64,000 nt of DNA from Burkholderiaceae bacterium (GCA_023954135.1 JAMLIN010000007.1:1-64000), one strand, 5' to 3'. Counted from the first letter of the stretch, positions 20,930-28,684 are shown. Translations and numbers: made by a program. The notes: generated by a model not told the origin, from the letters alone.

Positions 20930-21410
20930 GGTCGCGCCCCTTGAACACCTTGCCGAGCATTTCGATCAGGTGCCGTTCATGCGGCTCGAGGCTTGCCGTG
21001 TCCACATGTCGCCAATTGCGCTGGTAGAAACTCCAGGCCTCTTGCGGAGTCAACTCGTCCACCCCTGTCACCTGCCATGCAAGCCGCCTCAGCTGTGAAT
21101 ACTCGGACAAGCTTATCTGCAGCGGCAGGAACTCTTTTCCCTGTTCTTCCGGGATTGCATCGCCTGCTTTGCCAGTAATCCCGACGGAGACAGACAGATC
21201 GAGGACATCCAGCGCGGCGAGGTATGCGCCAAAGGTAGCGGAAAGCTGACCCCGTTCGATACGGTGCCAAGTTACCCGTGACATCCCCGCGGACTCTGCC
21301 GCGTCTGTCACGGTGACACCGAGCGCCTTGCGACGATCGCGGATCTGGTGACCGACCCGGGTAGCGGCTTCGACAACGGCGAGGCTTGCGGAAGGAGATC
21401 TGGCGGGCAT
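20922..21410 (-). CDS. XRE-family HTH antitoxin of the AbiEii-like toxin
   Basis: The 162-residue protein carries an XRE helix-turn-helix around residues 20-60 (IRDRRKALGVTVTDAAESAGMSRVTWHRIERG) followed by a C-terminal domain of about 90 residues with no recognised family. It is translated just ahead of and overlapping the nucleotidyltransferase gene. Thirty bases before the start is a perfect 10-bp inverted repeat in AT-rich DNA, likely its operator. The antitoxin role is inferred from gene order and operator. Confidence 0.8.
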   Translation of the reverse strand: MPARSPSASLAVVEAATRVGHQIRDRRKALGVTVTDAAESAGMSRVTWHRIERGQLSATFGAYLAALDVLDLSVSVGITGKAGDAIPEEQGKEFLPLQISLSEYSQLRRLAWQVTGVDELTPQEAWSFYQRNWRHVDTASLEPHERHLIEMLGKVFKGRDRV

Positions 21411-21439
21411 CGTTGCGGCCCTTCTACGTCAGAAAATGT

Positions 21440-21481
21440 ATCTCATTATGGATAAATACCGATGAATGTCAATAATGAGAT
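21440..21481 (-). promoter_or_regulatory. Perfect inverted repeat ahead of the XRE/AbiEii operon
   Basis: ATCTCATTAT at 21440-21449 and ATAATGAGAT at 21472-21481 are exact inverted copies spaced by 22 bases, about two helical turns. The AT-rich position directly upstream of the XRE start suits an autoregulatory operator. Confidence 0.6.
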
Positions 21482-21575
21482 CCACAAACACATCGCCTGG
21501 GCTGAGCCAGCCGCCGCCCCTGATGGGCGGACCGGCCCGTGACGGCTGGAACGATTCCGTGAGCCCTTGTGATAC

Positions 21576-21592
21576 GGCAGATCGGATCTGCC
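21576..21592. promoter_or_regulatory. 17-bp palindrome upstream of hns
   Basis: GGCAGATCGGATCTGCC is a perfect 8-bp inverted repeat around a single G. It lies between the XRE operator and the H-NS promoter candidate, 40 bases upstream of the latter. A protein-binding site is plausible; no known regulator was recognised. Confidence 0.4.
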
Positions 21593-21631
21593 CCTTGATC
21601 TACCCATGGTGCGAAGGGCCCGCGAAAACCG

Positions 21632-21660
21632 CTGGCAGGCGAATCGAAAATCGATATACT
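21632..21660 (+). promoter_or_regulatory. Candidate sigma70 promoter of the H-NS gene
   Basis: CTGGCA (21632-21637), 17 bases, then TATACT (21655-21660) resemble -35 and -10 boxes. The -10 is good and the -35 matches 4 of 6. The leader to the ATG would be about 85 bases. Together with the two palindromes above this accounts for the 342-base gap between the XRE and H-NS genes. Confidence 0.45.
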
Positions 21661-21752
21661 GCGGCTTATTCAGCCGGGGCGCCGCGCATTCGCCGGACAG
21701 GCGCCGGGATGGATCCTCCCAATAACATCCAGACAATAAGGCAGACACCCGA

Positions 21753-22067
21753 ATGTCCAGCTATCGCGATTACCTTGCGCAAATCGAGGAACTCAAGCAA
21801 AAGGCCGAGGAAGCCCGCAAGAAGGAGCTTGCCGCGGTCATCAACGATATTCGCGCCAAGATCGCCGAACATGGCCTGACCGCCGCCGATCTCGGCCTTT
21901 CCGGCGGCGGGCGGCGAGCGGCTCCCGCCCCGCGCAGCGGCGGCAAGGTGCCCCCGAAATACCGCGGCCCCAATGGCGAGCTCTGGACCGGCCGCGGCCG
22001 CAAACCCGCCTGGGTGGTGGCGCAGCTCGGCAGCGGCCGCTCGCTCGCGGAGTTCGAGATCCGCTGA
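21753..22067 (+). CDS. H-NS family nucleoid protein
   Basis: The 104-residue protein has an N-terminal coiled coil (DYLAQIEELKQKAEEARKKE) for oligomerisation, a flexible Gly/Arg/Ala linker, and a C-terminal DNA-binding domain KYRGPNGELWTGRGRKPAWV with the TGRGRKP core that enters the AT minor groove. This is the short betaproteobacterial H-NS type. Such proteins silence AT-rich horizontally acquired DNA; the AT-richer TA island and polysaccharide locus nearby would be natural targets, though that is inference. Single gene, followed by a strong stem-loop. Confidence 0.92.
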   Translation: MSSYRDYLAQIEELKQKAEEARKKELAAVINDIRAKIAEHGLTAADLGLSGGGRRAAPAPRSGGKVPPKYRGPNGELWTGRGRKPAWVVAQLGSGRSLAEFEIR

Positions 22068-22087
22068 TCCCGCTCCACCGGGGCGCA

Positions 22088-22109
22088 CAGGCCGCCGGCG
22101 GGCGGCCTG
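22088..22109 (+). terminator. Stem-loop after hns
   Basis: CAGGCCGCC, loop GGCG, GGCGGCCTG forms a perfect 9-bp GC-rich hairpin 21 bases after the H-NS stop. There is no T run, so it is either a weak intrinsic terminator or an RNA-stabilising hairpin. Confidence 0.4.
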
Positions 22110-22232
22110 CGCGATCTCCCGCCGGCGATATTCGCCCCGTGCGGAATGTCCTCGTGCCGGCCGGAGCAAAATGGCAAGGTCCCCCCTCATAGGAAAGGGG
22201 CGAACCGTCGATCGGCGGAAAGCCGGCCGATC

Positions 22233-24134
22233 GTGAAAAGCCATCGATTCGACATCCAGCTGCTTCGTGGAATAGCCGTCCTCCTGGTCGTGGCTTTTCA
22301 CGCATGGGGCGGCTGGTTCCCCAGGGGATTTCTCGGCGTCGACGTGTTCTTCGTCGTTTCGGGATTCCTGATCACCGGCATGATTCTCCGCGACCTCGAG
22401 TCCGGCAGCTTCGGTTTCAGAAACTTCTACCTCCGGCGCGCGCGCCGGCTCATACCGGCGAGCATAGCTACGCTCGCGCTGACGACCGTCCTTGCGCTCC
22501 TTTTTCTCACCGGCTCGCAGCTGCGTGAGTTCGGCGCCCAGTTGCTCGGGTCGATTCTCTTCGTCGCGAACATCGTCCTCGCGCTCCAGTCCGGATATTT
22601 CGAGACCGCCGCGGCCGCCAAGCCGCTGCTCCACATGTGGTCCCTGTCGCTGGAGGAGCAGTTCTACTTCATCGCGCCGGTGCTGCTGTGGATCACCCCG
22701 GCACGATTCAGGCTGCCCGTGCTGGTCATCGGCCTGGCAGCCAGCCTGGTGCTTTGCATGATGCTGATGGCCGGGCCCGCATGGCTGCCGACGACCGCGG
22801 CCGGCGCGCAGAAGCTCGCCTTCTTCATGCTCCCGGCTCGCGCCTGGGAGCTGCTCGCCGGCGCGCTCGCCGCATGGCTGATGATCCGCAGGCCCGGGCT
22901 CGCCGTTCCCAGGGCCCTCAAGCTGGGCGCCCTGGGCCTCGTCTTCTTCGTCTGCACGATGGGCTTCCATCCCGTGCATCCCGGCATCGACGCGCTCGTC
23001 GTCGTCGTCGCGACCTGCGCCCTGCTTCTCGGGCAGGACGACTGGCTTCCTCGCGCAGCGCCCCTTAGACAACTGGCGCGCATTGGAGACTGGTCGTACT
23101 CACTCTACCTCCTGCACTGGCCGCTGTTCGCCGTCGCATACGTCGTCTACGGCGGCCATCCGCCGGCAGCGGTCCTGGCCGTCCTGGCCAGCCTGGCCCT
23201 GATCCTCGCCTGGGCCCAGTACACCTGGATCGAGCAGCCGTTGCGGCGCCCCGGCGCGGCAGGCGGTTTCGCGAGAACAGCGCTGCTGGCCGGCTCGGTG
23301 GCGACGCTGGGCGCGGTGTCAGTGCATTTCATGAACGTCCGGCCCGCGGTGCAGTTCGCCTCCAGCCACGGTTTCGACCAGGCGTGCGACCAGAAATTCT
23401 CCGAGTGGCAGGACATCCCGGCCTGCCGCAGCGACGAACTCCCCCGCATGGCGATCTGGGGAGACAGCTATGCGATGCACTATGTGCCCGGCCTGGCCGA
23501 CGCCCCGATCATCCAGATGACGCGCAGCGCCTGCGCCCCCATTCACGGCGTCGCGAACGTCGGCGGCGAATACACCCGCAGCTGGGCACAGGGGTGCGCG
23601 GACTTCAACCGGAGCGTCGTGAATGCCCTGGCATCGATGCCGTCGGTCGAGATCGTCCTCATCAGCTCGCCCTTCGCGCAAGTCCTGAAGGATTCCGGCC
23701 AATCCCTGCTGGTCGACGGCGAGGTGTCGCCATGGAGCCCGGTGGGCGCGGCCCGACTGAGCGCAACCCTGCAGGAACTCAAGACGGCGGGCAAGCGGCC
23801 CATCCTGATTGCGCCGACACCGCCGGCCGGCTTCGATGCGGGCGTATGCAACGAGCGACTGGTCGAGAACCGCCTCAGCCTCGGTCGCAACGGCTGCGAT
23901 ATCGACAGGGCGGAGGCAGCGCGACGCAGCGCCTCCGTCATCGAGCTGCTTCACCAGGCGGCCGCGATGGCCGGTGCCGAGGTGCTGGATCCGGCGACGG
24001 TGCTTTGCGGCGAGGCCATCTGCCGCACCCGCGAGGGCGCCTCGGTACTCTATGCCGACGGCGGCCATCTCACGGATGCCGGGTCGCGCTTCGTCGCGGA
24101 AGGCCTCGGGCTTCGCAGACTGGCCCTGGACTGA
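22233..24134 (+). CDS. OafA/YrhL-type membrane acyltransferase with SGNH domain
   Basis: The product of about 633 residues combines an N-terminal acyltransferase-3 domain of ten or so membrane helices (FDIQLLRGIAVLLVVAFHAW, GFLGVDVFFVVSGFLI, FYLRRARRLIPA, HMWSLSLEEQFYF) with a C-terminal SGNH hydrolase-like domain (MAIWGDSYAMHY, then DGGHLTDAGS with the Asp/His pair). Such proteins acetylate O-antigen or other surface glycans, moving the acyl group across the membrane. GTG at 22233 gives the usual start (MKSHRFDIQLLRG); an ATG at 22146 would add 29 odd residues. It probably decorates a polysaccharide made by the clusters downstream; that link is inference. Confidence 0.88.
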   Translation: MKSHRFDIQLLRGIAVLLVVAFHAWGGWFPRGFLGVDVFFVVSGFLITGMILRDLESGSFGFRNFYLRRARRLIPASIATLALTTVLALLFLTGSQLREFGAQLLGSILFVANIVLALQSGYFETAAAAKPLLHMWSLSLEEQFYFIAPVLLWITPARFRLPVLVIGLAASLVLCMMLMAGPAWLPTTAAGAQKLAFFMLPARAWELLAGALAAWLMIRRPGLAVPRALKLGALGLVFFVCTMGFHPVHPGIDALVVVVATCALLLGQDDWLPRAAPLRQLARIGDWSYSLYLLHWPLFAVAYVVYGGHPPAAVLAVLASLALILAWAQYTWIEQPLRRPGAAGGFARTALLAGSVATLGAVSVHFMNVRPAVQFASSHGFDQACDQKFSEWQDIPACRSDELPRMAIWGDSYAMHYVPGLADAPIIQMTRSACAPIHGVANVGGEYTRSWAQGCADFNRSVVNALASMPSVEIVLISSPFAQVLKDSGQSLLVDGEVSPWSPVGAARLSATLQELKTAGKRPILIAPTPPAGFDAGVCNERLVENRLSLGRNGCDIDRAEAARRSASVIELLHQAAAMAGAEVLDPATVLCGEAICRTREGASVLYADGGHLTDAGSRFVAEGLGLRRLALD

Positions 24135-24141
24135 CCCCCGG

Positions 24142-24528
24142 CGCGGAAGGGTCGCTTACCACGAAGCCTTCGGCGTGCTCGACCCGGCCGCGGGCGCGCC
24201 CATGCCGAAGGACGCGATCTTCCGCATCTACTCCATGACCAAGCCGATCGCCACGGTGGCCGCGATGAGCCTGGTCGAGGAAGGCAGGCTGTATCTGCCG
24301 GGCCCGGGCTACGGCTTCGGCCTCGGGTTCGCGGTGCGCACCGAAGCCGGTGTGGCTGCGTTCCCGTCGAGTGTGGGCGAGTACTACTGGGGCGGCGCCG
24401 GCGGAACCTATTTCTGGGTCGACCCCAGGCAGGAGCTCATCGTCGTCTTCATGATGCAGTCGGCAAAGAATCGGGTGCCCTACCGCAGCGTGCTGAGGAA
24501 CCTGGTGTACGGGGCGATCGTGGACTAG
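24142..24528 (+). pseudogene. Serine hydrolase (class C beta-lactamase-like) relic with internal deletion
   Basis: The frame reads VAYHEAFGVLDPAAG, then FRIYSMTKPIATVAAMSLV with the SxxK nucleophile motif (SMTK), then jumps near base 24300 straight to YGFGLGFAVRTEAG and YYWGGAGGTYFWVDPRQELI, which belong to the last quarter of the family. The middle, some 200 residues including the YxN motif, is missing, and no start codon or signal peptide is in place. It is therefore a decayed esterase/beta-lactamase gene. A second, shorter relic of the same 3' end lies at 29555-29672. A TA operator begins only 12 bases after its stop. Confidence 0.8.
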
Positions 24529-24539
24529 GTTCTCCGGCG

Positions 24540-24570
24540 CTTGTCTGACATCGTCAGACAAGCGTATAGT
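24540..24570 (+). promoter_or_regulatory. Promoter with perfect palindromic operator for the vapB/vapC pair
   Basis: CTTGTCTGAC (24540-24549) and GTCAGACAAG (24553-24562) are exact inverted copies around ATC. TTGTCT (24541-24546) can serve as -35, and TATAGT (24565-24570) as -10 after 18 bases, so a bound repressor would block the polymerase. A degenerate copy is at 25758-25782. Confidence 0.65.
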
Positions 24571-24612
24571 TGTTTGCCATGCTGCGATACCAGCCCCGGC
24601 AGGAGATCCCCC

Positions 24613-24879
24613 ATGACAACCGCCCGCATCAGTGCACGACTCGACGACGAAACGCGAGCCAGGCTCGAACGCATCCAGGCCGCCACCGGAAAGAGCGTCA
24701 CGCAACTCATCACCGAGGCGCTCGACGTCTACGATCAGAAGCTGCGCGCCGAGTCGCGGGCCGGAAATCGGGAGCTGCTTTCGCTGGCCGGGGTTTTCGA
24801 AGGCCCGCCGTCACTGTCCGAGCGGACGAAGGACGAGCTCGCCGAGGCGCTCGATGACAAGCTCTCCGGTCATCGCTGA
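24613..24879 (+). CDS. RHH antitoxin of a VapBC module
   Basis: The 88-residue protein begins MTTARISARLDDETRARLER, a ribbon-helix-helix strand and helix, followed by IQAATGKSVTQLITEALDVYDQK. The C-terminal region (FEGPPSLSERTKDELAEALDDKL) would bind the toxin. The ATG at 24613 has GGAG 7-8 bases ahead; the frame is open further upstream without a better signal. It overlaps the PIN toxin by 26 bases. The palindrome in its promoter is the expected autoregulatory site. Confidence 0.88.
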   Translation: MTTARISARLDDETRARLERIQAATGKSVTQLITEALDVYDQKLRAESRAGNRELLSLAGVFEGPPSLSERTKDELAEALDDKLSGHR

Positions 24880-25285
24880 CACCGGTTTCTGGGTTGCACT
24901 GACCAACCGCAGTGACACGCATCATGCACGGGCCGTGGAAGTTCTCGAAGGCCTGGAACGCCGTCTCGTCACGACCTGGCCAGTGCTCACCGAAACCTGC
25001 CACATCCTGCTGCGCCGAGGCGGCAGCGCCGCGCAACGGCGCTTTCTCGAGAGCTGGCTGAAGGGCAGCTTCGACGTCCATGACCTGAACCCGGAGCAGG
25101 CCGCGCAGATCCACGCCCTGATGCTGCGCTACGAGTCCTTGCCGATGGACCTGGCCGATGCCTCGCTGGTGTTGCTCGCCGAGGCGCTCGGCTGTGGCGA
25201 CATCCTGTCCACCGATCGCCGCGACTTCGAGACCTATCGCTGGAAGCAGCGGACGCCGTTCCGGAACCTGCTTCTTTCAGACTGA
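24854..25285 (+). CDS. VapC-type PIN toxin
   Basis: The 143-residue PIN protein has D9 (VIADTGFWVALTN), E47 (VLTETCHILL), D102 (MDLADASLVLLAE) and the final ILSTDRRDF strand, so all the catalytic acids are present. It starts at ATG 24854 inside the antitoxin gene. Length and motif spacing match VapC proteins that partner RHH antitoxins. It appears intact and is the only complete module in the first half of this relic-rich island. Confidence 0.88.
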   Translation: MTSSPVIADTGFWVALTNRSDTHHARAVEVLEGLERRLVTTWPVLTETCHILLRRGGSAAQRRFLESWLKGSFDVHDLNPEQAAQIHALMLRYESLPMDLADASLVLLAEALGCGDILSTDRRDFETYRWKQRTPFRNLLLSD

Positions 25286-25356
25286 CCCATTCCGGTTGCA
25301 TTCGGCAAGGTGCTGGCGGCCAGGACCTCGAGGCGTATTGGAGGCAGCGAAAGGAG

Positions 25357-25686
25357 TCAGGGTGTCAGCGCCGGCTCCCGGAGAGATTCGCGTCGGCGCG
25401 GCCTTTCGAGATACATGGTCAACGCTTTCACGACCACTTCGTTCAGCGCGACGCCATCGCGCGCCGCCCGAAGCGCCGCGGCGCGATGAAGCGCCGGCGG
25501 AACGCGCACATTGAACAGCCCCTTGAATGGGCGTTGTGGCGCCTTGCCCACCTGGGCGCACGTTTCGACATAGTCGTCGACCGCCGCTTCGAACTCCTTC
25601 TGGAGCAAGTCAGGCGTGTTCGCCTCGTAGGTAACGAGATCGTCGATGAACAGGATGCGACCCCGGCAGGTTCGCTTGCCGGCCAA
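25357..25686 (-). CDS. HicB-family antitoxin, N-terminally truncated
   Basis: The frame holds most of a HicB antitoxin: GRILFIDDLVTYEANTPDLL, FEAAVDDYVETCAQVGKAP, FKGLFNVRVPPALHRAAAL and an RHH-type end (DGVALNEVVVKALTMYLERP). The first 15-20 residues that normally precede GxILFIxD are missing from this frame. In another frame just upstream the string GEENGVM resembles that missing strand, which suggests a frameshift. No HicA toxin gene (small dsRNA-binding type) is seen on either side; the upstream DNA is occupied by the ParE fragment. It is probably a decaying orphan rather than a working module. Confidence 0.6.
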   Translation of the reverse strand: MAGKRTCRGRILFIDDLVTYEANTPDLLQKEFEAAVDDYVETCAQVGKAPQRPFKGLFNVRVPPALHRAAALRAARDGVALNEVVVKALTMYLERPRRRESLREPALTP

Positions 25687-25757
25687 CTCTCGAAAAGCAT
25701 GACGCCGTTTTCTTCACCGCAGTATTGGTCGTTCGGACGAAGTGCCACCAGAAACAC

Positions 25758-25782
25758 GCTTGCCCGACATCGTCAGACAAGC
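25758..25782. repeat. Degenerate copy of the vapB/vapC operator palindrome
   Basis: GCTTGCCCGACATCGTCAGA followed by CAAGC repeats the palindrome of 24540-24562 with two changes in the left arm (TGTCT to TGCCC). It sits 10 bases ahead of the ParE fragment instead of a VapB gene, a sign of segment shuffling. Confidence 0.6.
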
Positions 25783-25791
25783 ACATCGCCG

Positions 25792-25997
25792 ATGCCTGAC
25801 TTCAGATTCTCGGCCGGGGCCGAGCACGATCTGGAGGACATCGTCGACTACACGATCGAGCGCTGGGGCGTGAATCAGGTCGCGAAATACATGGACGGAC
25901 TGGAGGAGCTGGCCGGAACACTGGCCAGATCCCCTGCGCTCGGCAGGCGCCGCGACGACTTGCCCGAGGGGCTGCTGGTCTTTCCCTATGAAAGCCA
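25792..25997 (+). pseudogene. ParE toxin fragment (copy 1), 3' end lost
   Basis: The frame begins MPDFRFSAGAEHDLEDIVDY and continues through TIERWGVNQVAKYMDGLEEL to LLVFPYESH, the ParE/RelE-fold toxin family that inhibits gyrase or the ribosome. After FPYESH the expected LFYVRERHGITIVRVLH end, present in the second copy at 30.2 kb, is replaced by sequence of the Rpn-type nuclease gene. About 206 bases are shared with copy 2 at roughly 95 % identity by eye. Its antitoxin gene is missing; the base run GCACATCGCC before the ATG matches the end of the Phd gene in copy 2. Confidence 0.8.
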
Positions 25998-26897
25998 CTG
26001 CGGTCGTCCACCGCGCCCCGGCGCCCGCTGCTCGACCCGTGCAACGATTTCGTCTTCAAGGTCCTCTTTGTGCGGCAACCGGCCCTGCTGCTCGATCTCG
26101 TCAATGCCGTGCGCGGCCATCTGCCGCCCGTTGCCGACATCGAGATCCTCAATCCCGCCATCCCGCCCGAAGCCATCACGGGCAAGATCATCGTGCTCGA
26201 CATCCTCGCCCGCGACCGCATCGGCCAGCGCTTCAACGTCGAGATGCAGATCCGCCGCCAGCCGGCCCTGCCCCTGCGCAGCGTCTTCTACCTCGGGCGC
26301 ATCATGAGCGGCCTGCTCGAGGTCGGCCAGCAGTATGCGTCGCTCGCCCCCGTCGTCGGCATCCACCTGCTGGACTTCACCTGGTTCCGCGACCACCCTC
26401 ACAAGGCGTGTTGGCGATTCGTGCTGCGCGATGACAAGTCCGGCGACGTACTGCCCGATGCGCTGCTGGAGCTGAACCTCGTGGAGTTGCCCAAGGCCGA
26501 CCGGCTGGGCGAGAATGACTGGAATATGCCCCTCTCCGCCTGGGTCACCTTCTTCAAGCGTGCGCAGGAGCCCGACATCATGAGCCGGATCGAATACCCG
26601 CCAGTGCGCGAGGCGCTGGCCACGCTGGCGCAGATCTCCGAGGATGACCAGGCCCGCATCAATGCGATGGCGCGCAAGCGGGCGCTGATGGATCAGGCTG
26701 CGCTGGTCGACGAGGCCCGGACCGAAGGCTTGGCTGAAGGTCGTGAGGAAGGTCGCGAGAAAGGCCTGACCGAGGCCGCACGAAGCATCGCCGGCCGACT
26801 CGTCGAGCAATCGGGCCTGGACGACGCCACCATTGCCCGGCTCACGGGCCTGAGCGAAACGGATGTGGATCGCCTGCGCCAGCAGGCTACCAACTAA
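25988..26897 (+). pseudogene. Rpn-family PD-(D/E)XK nuclease with disrupted 5' end
   Basis: Downstream of 26028 the frame reads LLDPCNDFVFKVLF, then EILNPAIPPEA, VLDILARDRIGQRFNVEMQI with the Asp and ExQ of the PD-(D/E)XK core, and a Glu/Arg-rich tail (AEGREEGREKGLTEAARS) typical of Rpn (recombination-promoting nuclease/putative transposase) proteins. The only start that would retain the NDFVFK motif is ATG 25988 (MKATAVVHRAPAP), which is out of frame; removal of one G near 26027 would join the two. GTG 26070 gives a shorter protein without the first motif. The ATG lies in bases shared with the ParE fragment (ATGAAAGCCAC), pointing to a recombination joint. Confidence 0.7.
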
Positions 26898-26939
26898 CCG
26901 GCGCCGCCCCGGGGCCTATCGATTGCGCTCGCGGTTTCG

Positions 26940-27050
26940 AAGTCGGCCGTAAGGCTGAGCGCGTGAATTCGCCCGAGCCTGTCATCTTCGAGCGCGGACT
27001 CGCTGCCGATCCTCCATAAGGCCAGGATCGGGTTCAACGCCGATGCAGTA
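26940..27050 (-). pseudogene. Relic of the HTH gene at 28.0-28.7 kb
   Basis: On the minus strand the sequence reads ESALEDDRLGRIHALSLTAD, close to STPEDDRMGRIHALSLAAD in the intact HTH protein. Bases 26942-27012 match 28282-28352 with about 8 differences by eye. There is no complete gene around it. It occupies the 271-base gap between the Rpn gene and the HDCD-motif gene; nothing else was recognised there. Confidence 0.6.
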
Positions 27051-27168
27051 AGCGGCCACGAAACCCGGCCTGGAAGACGGACGCCTGCTATCAGATTGAC
27101 GACATCATGATCCGCGGAGGCGCTTCCCTCAAGCTCATGCGATCCATTCGCCAACGCTCGAGCGGGCG

Positions 27169-28023
27169 TCATGCGGGCGTTTCCCCAACCGGCAGGAAAT
27201 CCCCATGCTCGTCGTCGCTCAGGCTGATGTACTCCAGCCGCCACTGATCCACACGCCGAAGGTCGGCCAGGGTGATGGCGGTATCAGCAACCGCCTCGCA
27301 AGCCTCGAGAGCGATCTCGGTTGCGGCCTCCGGCTTGCCATAAGTCTGCTCGAATAGCTCGTGCAACTGGCTGGCGACCGTCTCTGCAGACTGCCGCGCC
27401 TGCGTGCCACCTTCCGTGGCGTCGTACACCACGGATATCCGCAGTACGTAGGGCTCGCCCGCCGAAACCTCCTCCCACCGCTGCTCGCCCAGATCAAAGA
27501 ACAGCCCGACCAGATGCTTCGCCTCGGGTTCGAGGACTTTCCCGATCTGCCTCTCGACCTTGTTGTTCCTGCCAATCGCCTTGCGCAGGCGCTCCTCGAA
27601 GGCGTTGGGAAACGCCGGTCGACCATAGCGGGCCGCGAGCCACTGCTTCAACGCGCGCTTTTCGCCCATGGGAAGCGAGACACCGCCGTCCCTGGCCGCC
27701 TGCTTTTCAAACTCGCCCTTGGGCACGGCACGTCTTTCCCCATGCCGAAGTTCCACGATGATGGGCTGGCCACCCGCGATCTCGTAGCCCAGATGGAGCT
27801 TTCGCGGATTCCTTGCGTGGGAAAATTGCGGGTTTGCAGCGTTGACGACGTCGCCGACGATGACCTCGACTGAAGTTTCGGCATCATGCGGAAGGTCGCA
27901 GTCGTGCGTAATGACGACGACGCGATGCTTCTCACCGACCGAGCCGCTCAACGCGGCCAGCCTGGCCGCAGACTCCTGTGCAAGAAGATCACCTTGTCGC
28001 CAGTCGGTATCGCGCGTCAGCAT
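27169..28023 (-). CDS. Uncharacterised protein with HDCD motif, third gene of the TIGR04255 cassette
   Basis: The 284-residue soluble protein is of unknown function. The N-terminal part reads TRDTDWRQGDLLAQESAARL and VVVITHDCDLPHDAE; His, Cys and two Asp in HDCD could form a metal or catalytic site. ARNPRKLHLGYEIAGGQPI follows. The C-terminal half is a mixed alpha/beta segment with many Glu and Arg (RRWEEVSAGEPYVLRISVVYD-like stretch). No signal peptide or membrane segment is seen. It lies 15 bases after the HTH gene and is the last of three co-directional genes. It could be an effector or a regulator; no known toxin or defence fold is evident to me. Confidence 0.6.
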   Translation of the reverse strand: MLTRDTDWRQGDLLAQESAARLAALSGSVGEKHRVVVITHDCDLPHDAETSVEVIVGDVVNAANPQFSHARNPRKLHLGYEIAGGQPIIVELRHGERRAVPKGEFEKQAARDGGVSLPMGEKRALKQWLAARYGRPAFPNAFEERLRKAIGRNNKVERQIGKVLEPEAKHLVGLFFDLGEQRWEEVSAGEPYVLRISVVYDATEGGTQARQSAETVASQLHELFEQTYGKPEAATEIALEACEAVADTAITLADLRRVDQWRLEYISLSDDEHGDFLPVGETPA

Positions 28024-28038
28024 CCCTCGTCCCCGGAA

Positions 28039-28683
28039 TCATCCTTCAGAGGAGCCGGGGATGGAGAGCTCCGCGCGCCAATCATCCGAAGGCGCAGCTT
28101 TCGAACGCGCCAGGTCGGAACGACTGTAGGCTGCATCCATCGCTTGTGCCTCGGCGATCAGCGCCTGAGTGTGTTCGGGCGAAAGCTGGCCGTCGGCAAC
28201 CAGGTCCAGCAAGGAGCGGCCTTCGAATGCCTTCATCTTCAGGAGGGACGATGCGCGAGCCACCCCGGCTTTCCTGAAAGCGTCGGCCGCAAGGCTGAGC
28301 GCGTGAATTCGCCCCATCCTGTCATCCTCAGGCGTGGACTCGCCGCCGATCCACTTGTAGATCGCTTGCCGCGAAACACCGAACACCGTCGCCAGATCCG
28401 CGATGGCGGGATTGAACACCCGCCGGATATTCGCGAGATGCTCGGCAGCTGAACGGATGTCCGGCCGCGCGGCATCGGTGTCCGCCATCTGGATGTCGAA
28501 ATGGGGAACGCGCGGCTCGAGCGACGGGCCCCACCGGCTGGCGCGGGGCAGATCGAACACGCTGCCGGTGCCACCAAGCACGCAGGCAATCACGACAACG
28601 GCTGTACCGACGGGTTGCGAAGCCGGCATGAATCGACGACCGGACGAGGTTGCCGAGTACATGGTGTCTCGATCTTGTGTCAT
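28039..28683 (-). CDS. HTH protein with N-terminal hydrophobic segment, middle gene of the cassette
   Basis: The product is about 214 residues. Residues 21-39 (PVGTAVVVIACVLGGTGSVF) form one hydrophobic stretch that could be a membrane anchor or buried helix. Near residues 85-110, NPAIADLATVFGVSRQAIYK is a clear helix-turn-helix followed by WIGGESTPEDDRMGRIHAL. The ATG at 28683 lies one base past the stop of the TIGR04255 gene (TGACATG), giving strong coupling; a TTG at 28728 is possible. Two broken copies of this gene's 3' half lie at 26.9-27.05 and 32.12-32.19 kb, so it has been duplicated in the island. Role probably regulatory. Confidence 0.65.
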   Translation of the reverse strand: MTQDRDTMYSATSSGRRFMPASQPVGTAVVVIACVLGGTGSVFDLPRASRWGPSLEPRVPHFDIQMADTDAARPDIRSAAEHLANIRRVFNPAIADLATVFGVSRQAIYKWIGGESTPEDDRMGRIHALSLAADAFRKAGVARASSLLKMKAFEGRSLLDLVADGQLSPEHTQALIAEAQAMDAAYSRSDLARSKAAPSDDWRAELSIPGSSEG

Positions 28684-28684
28684 G

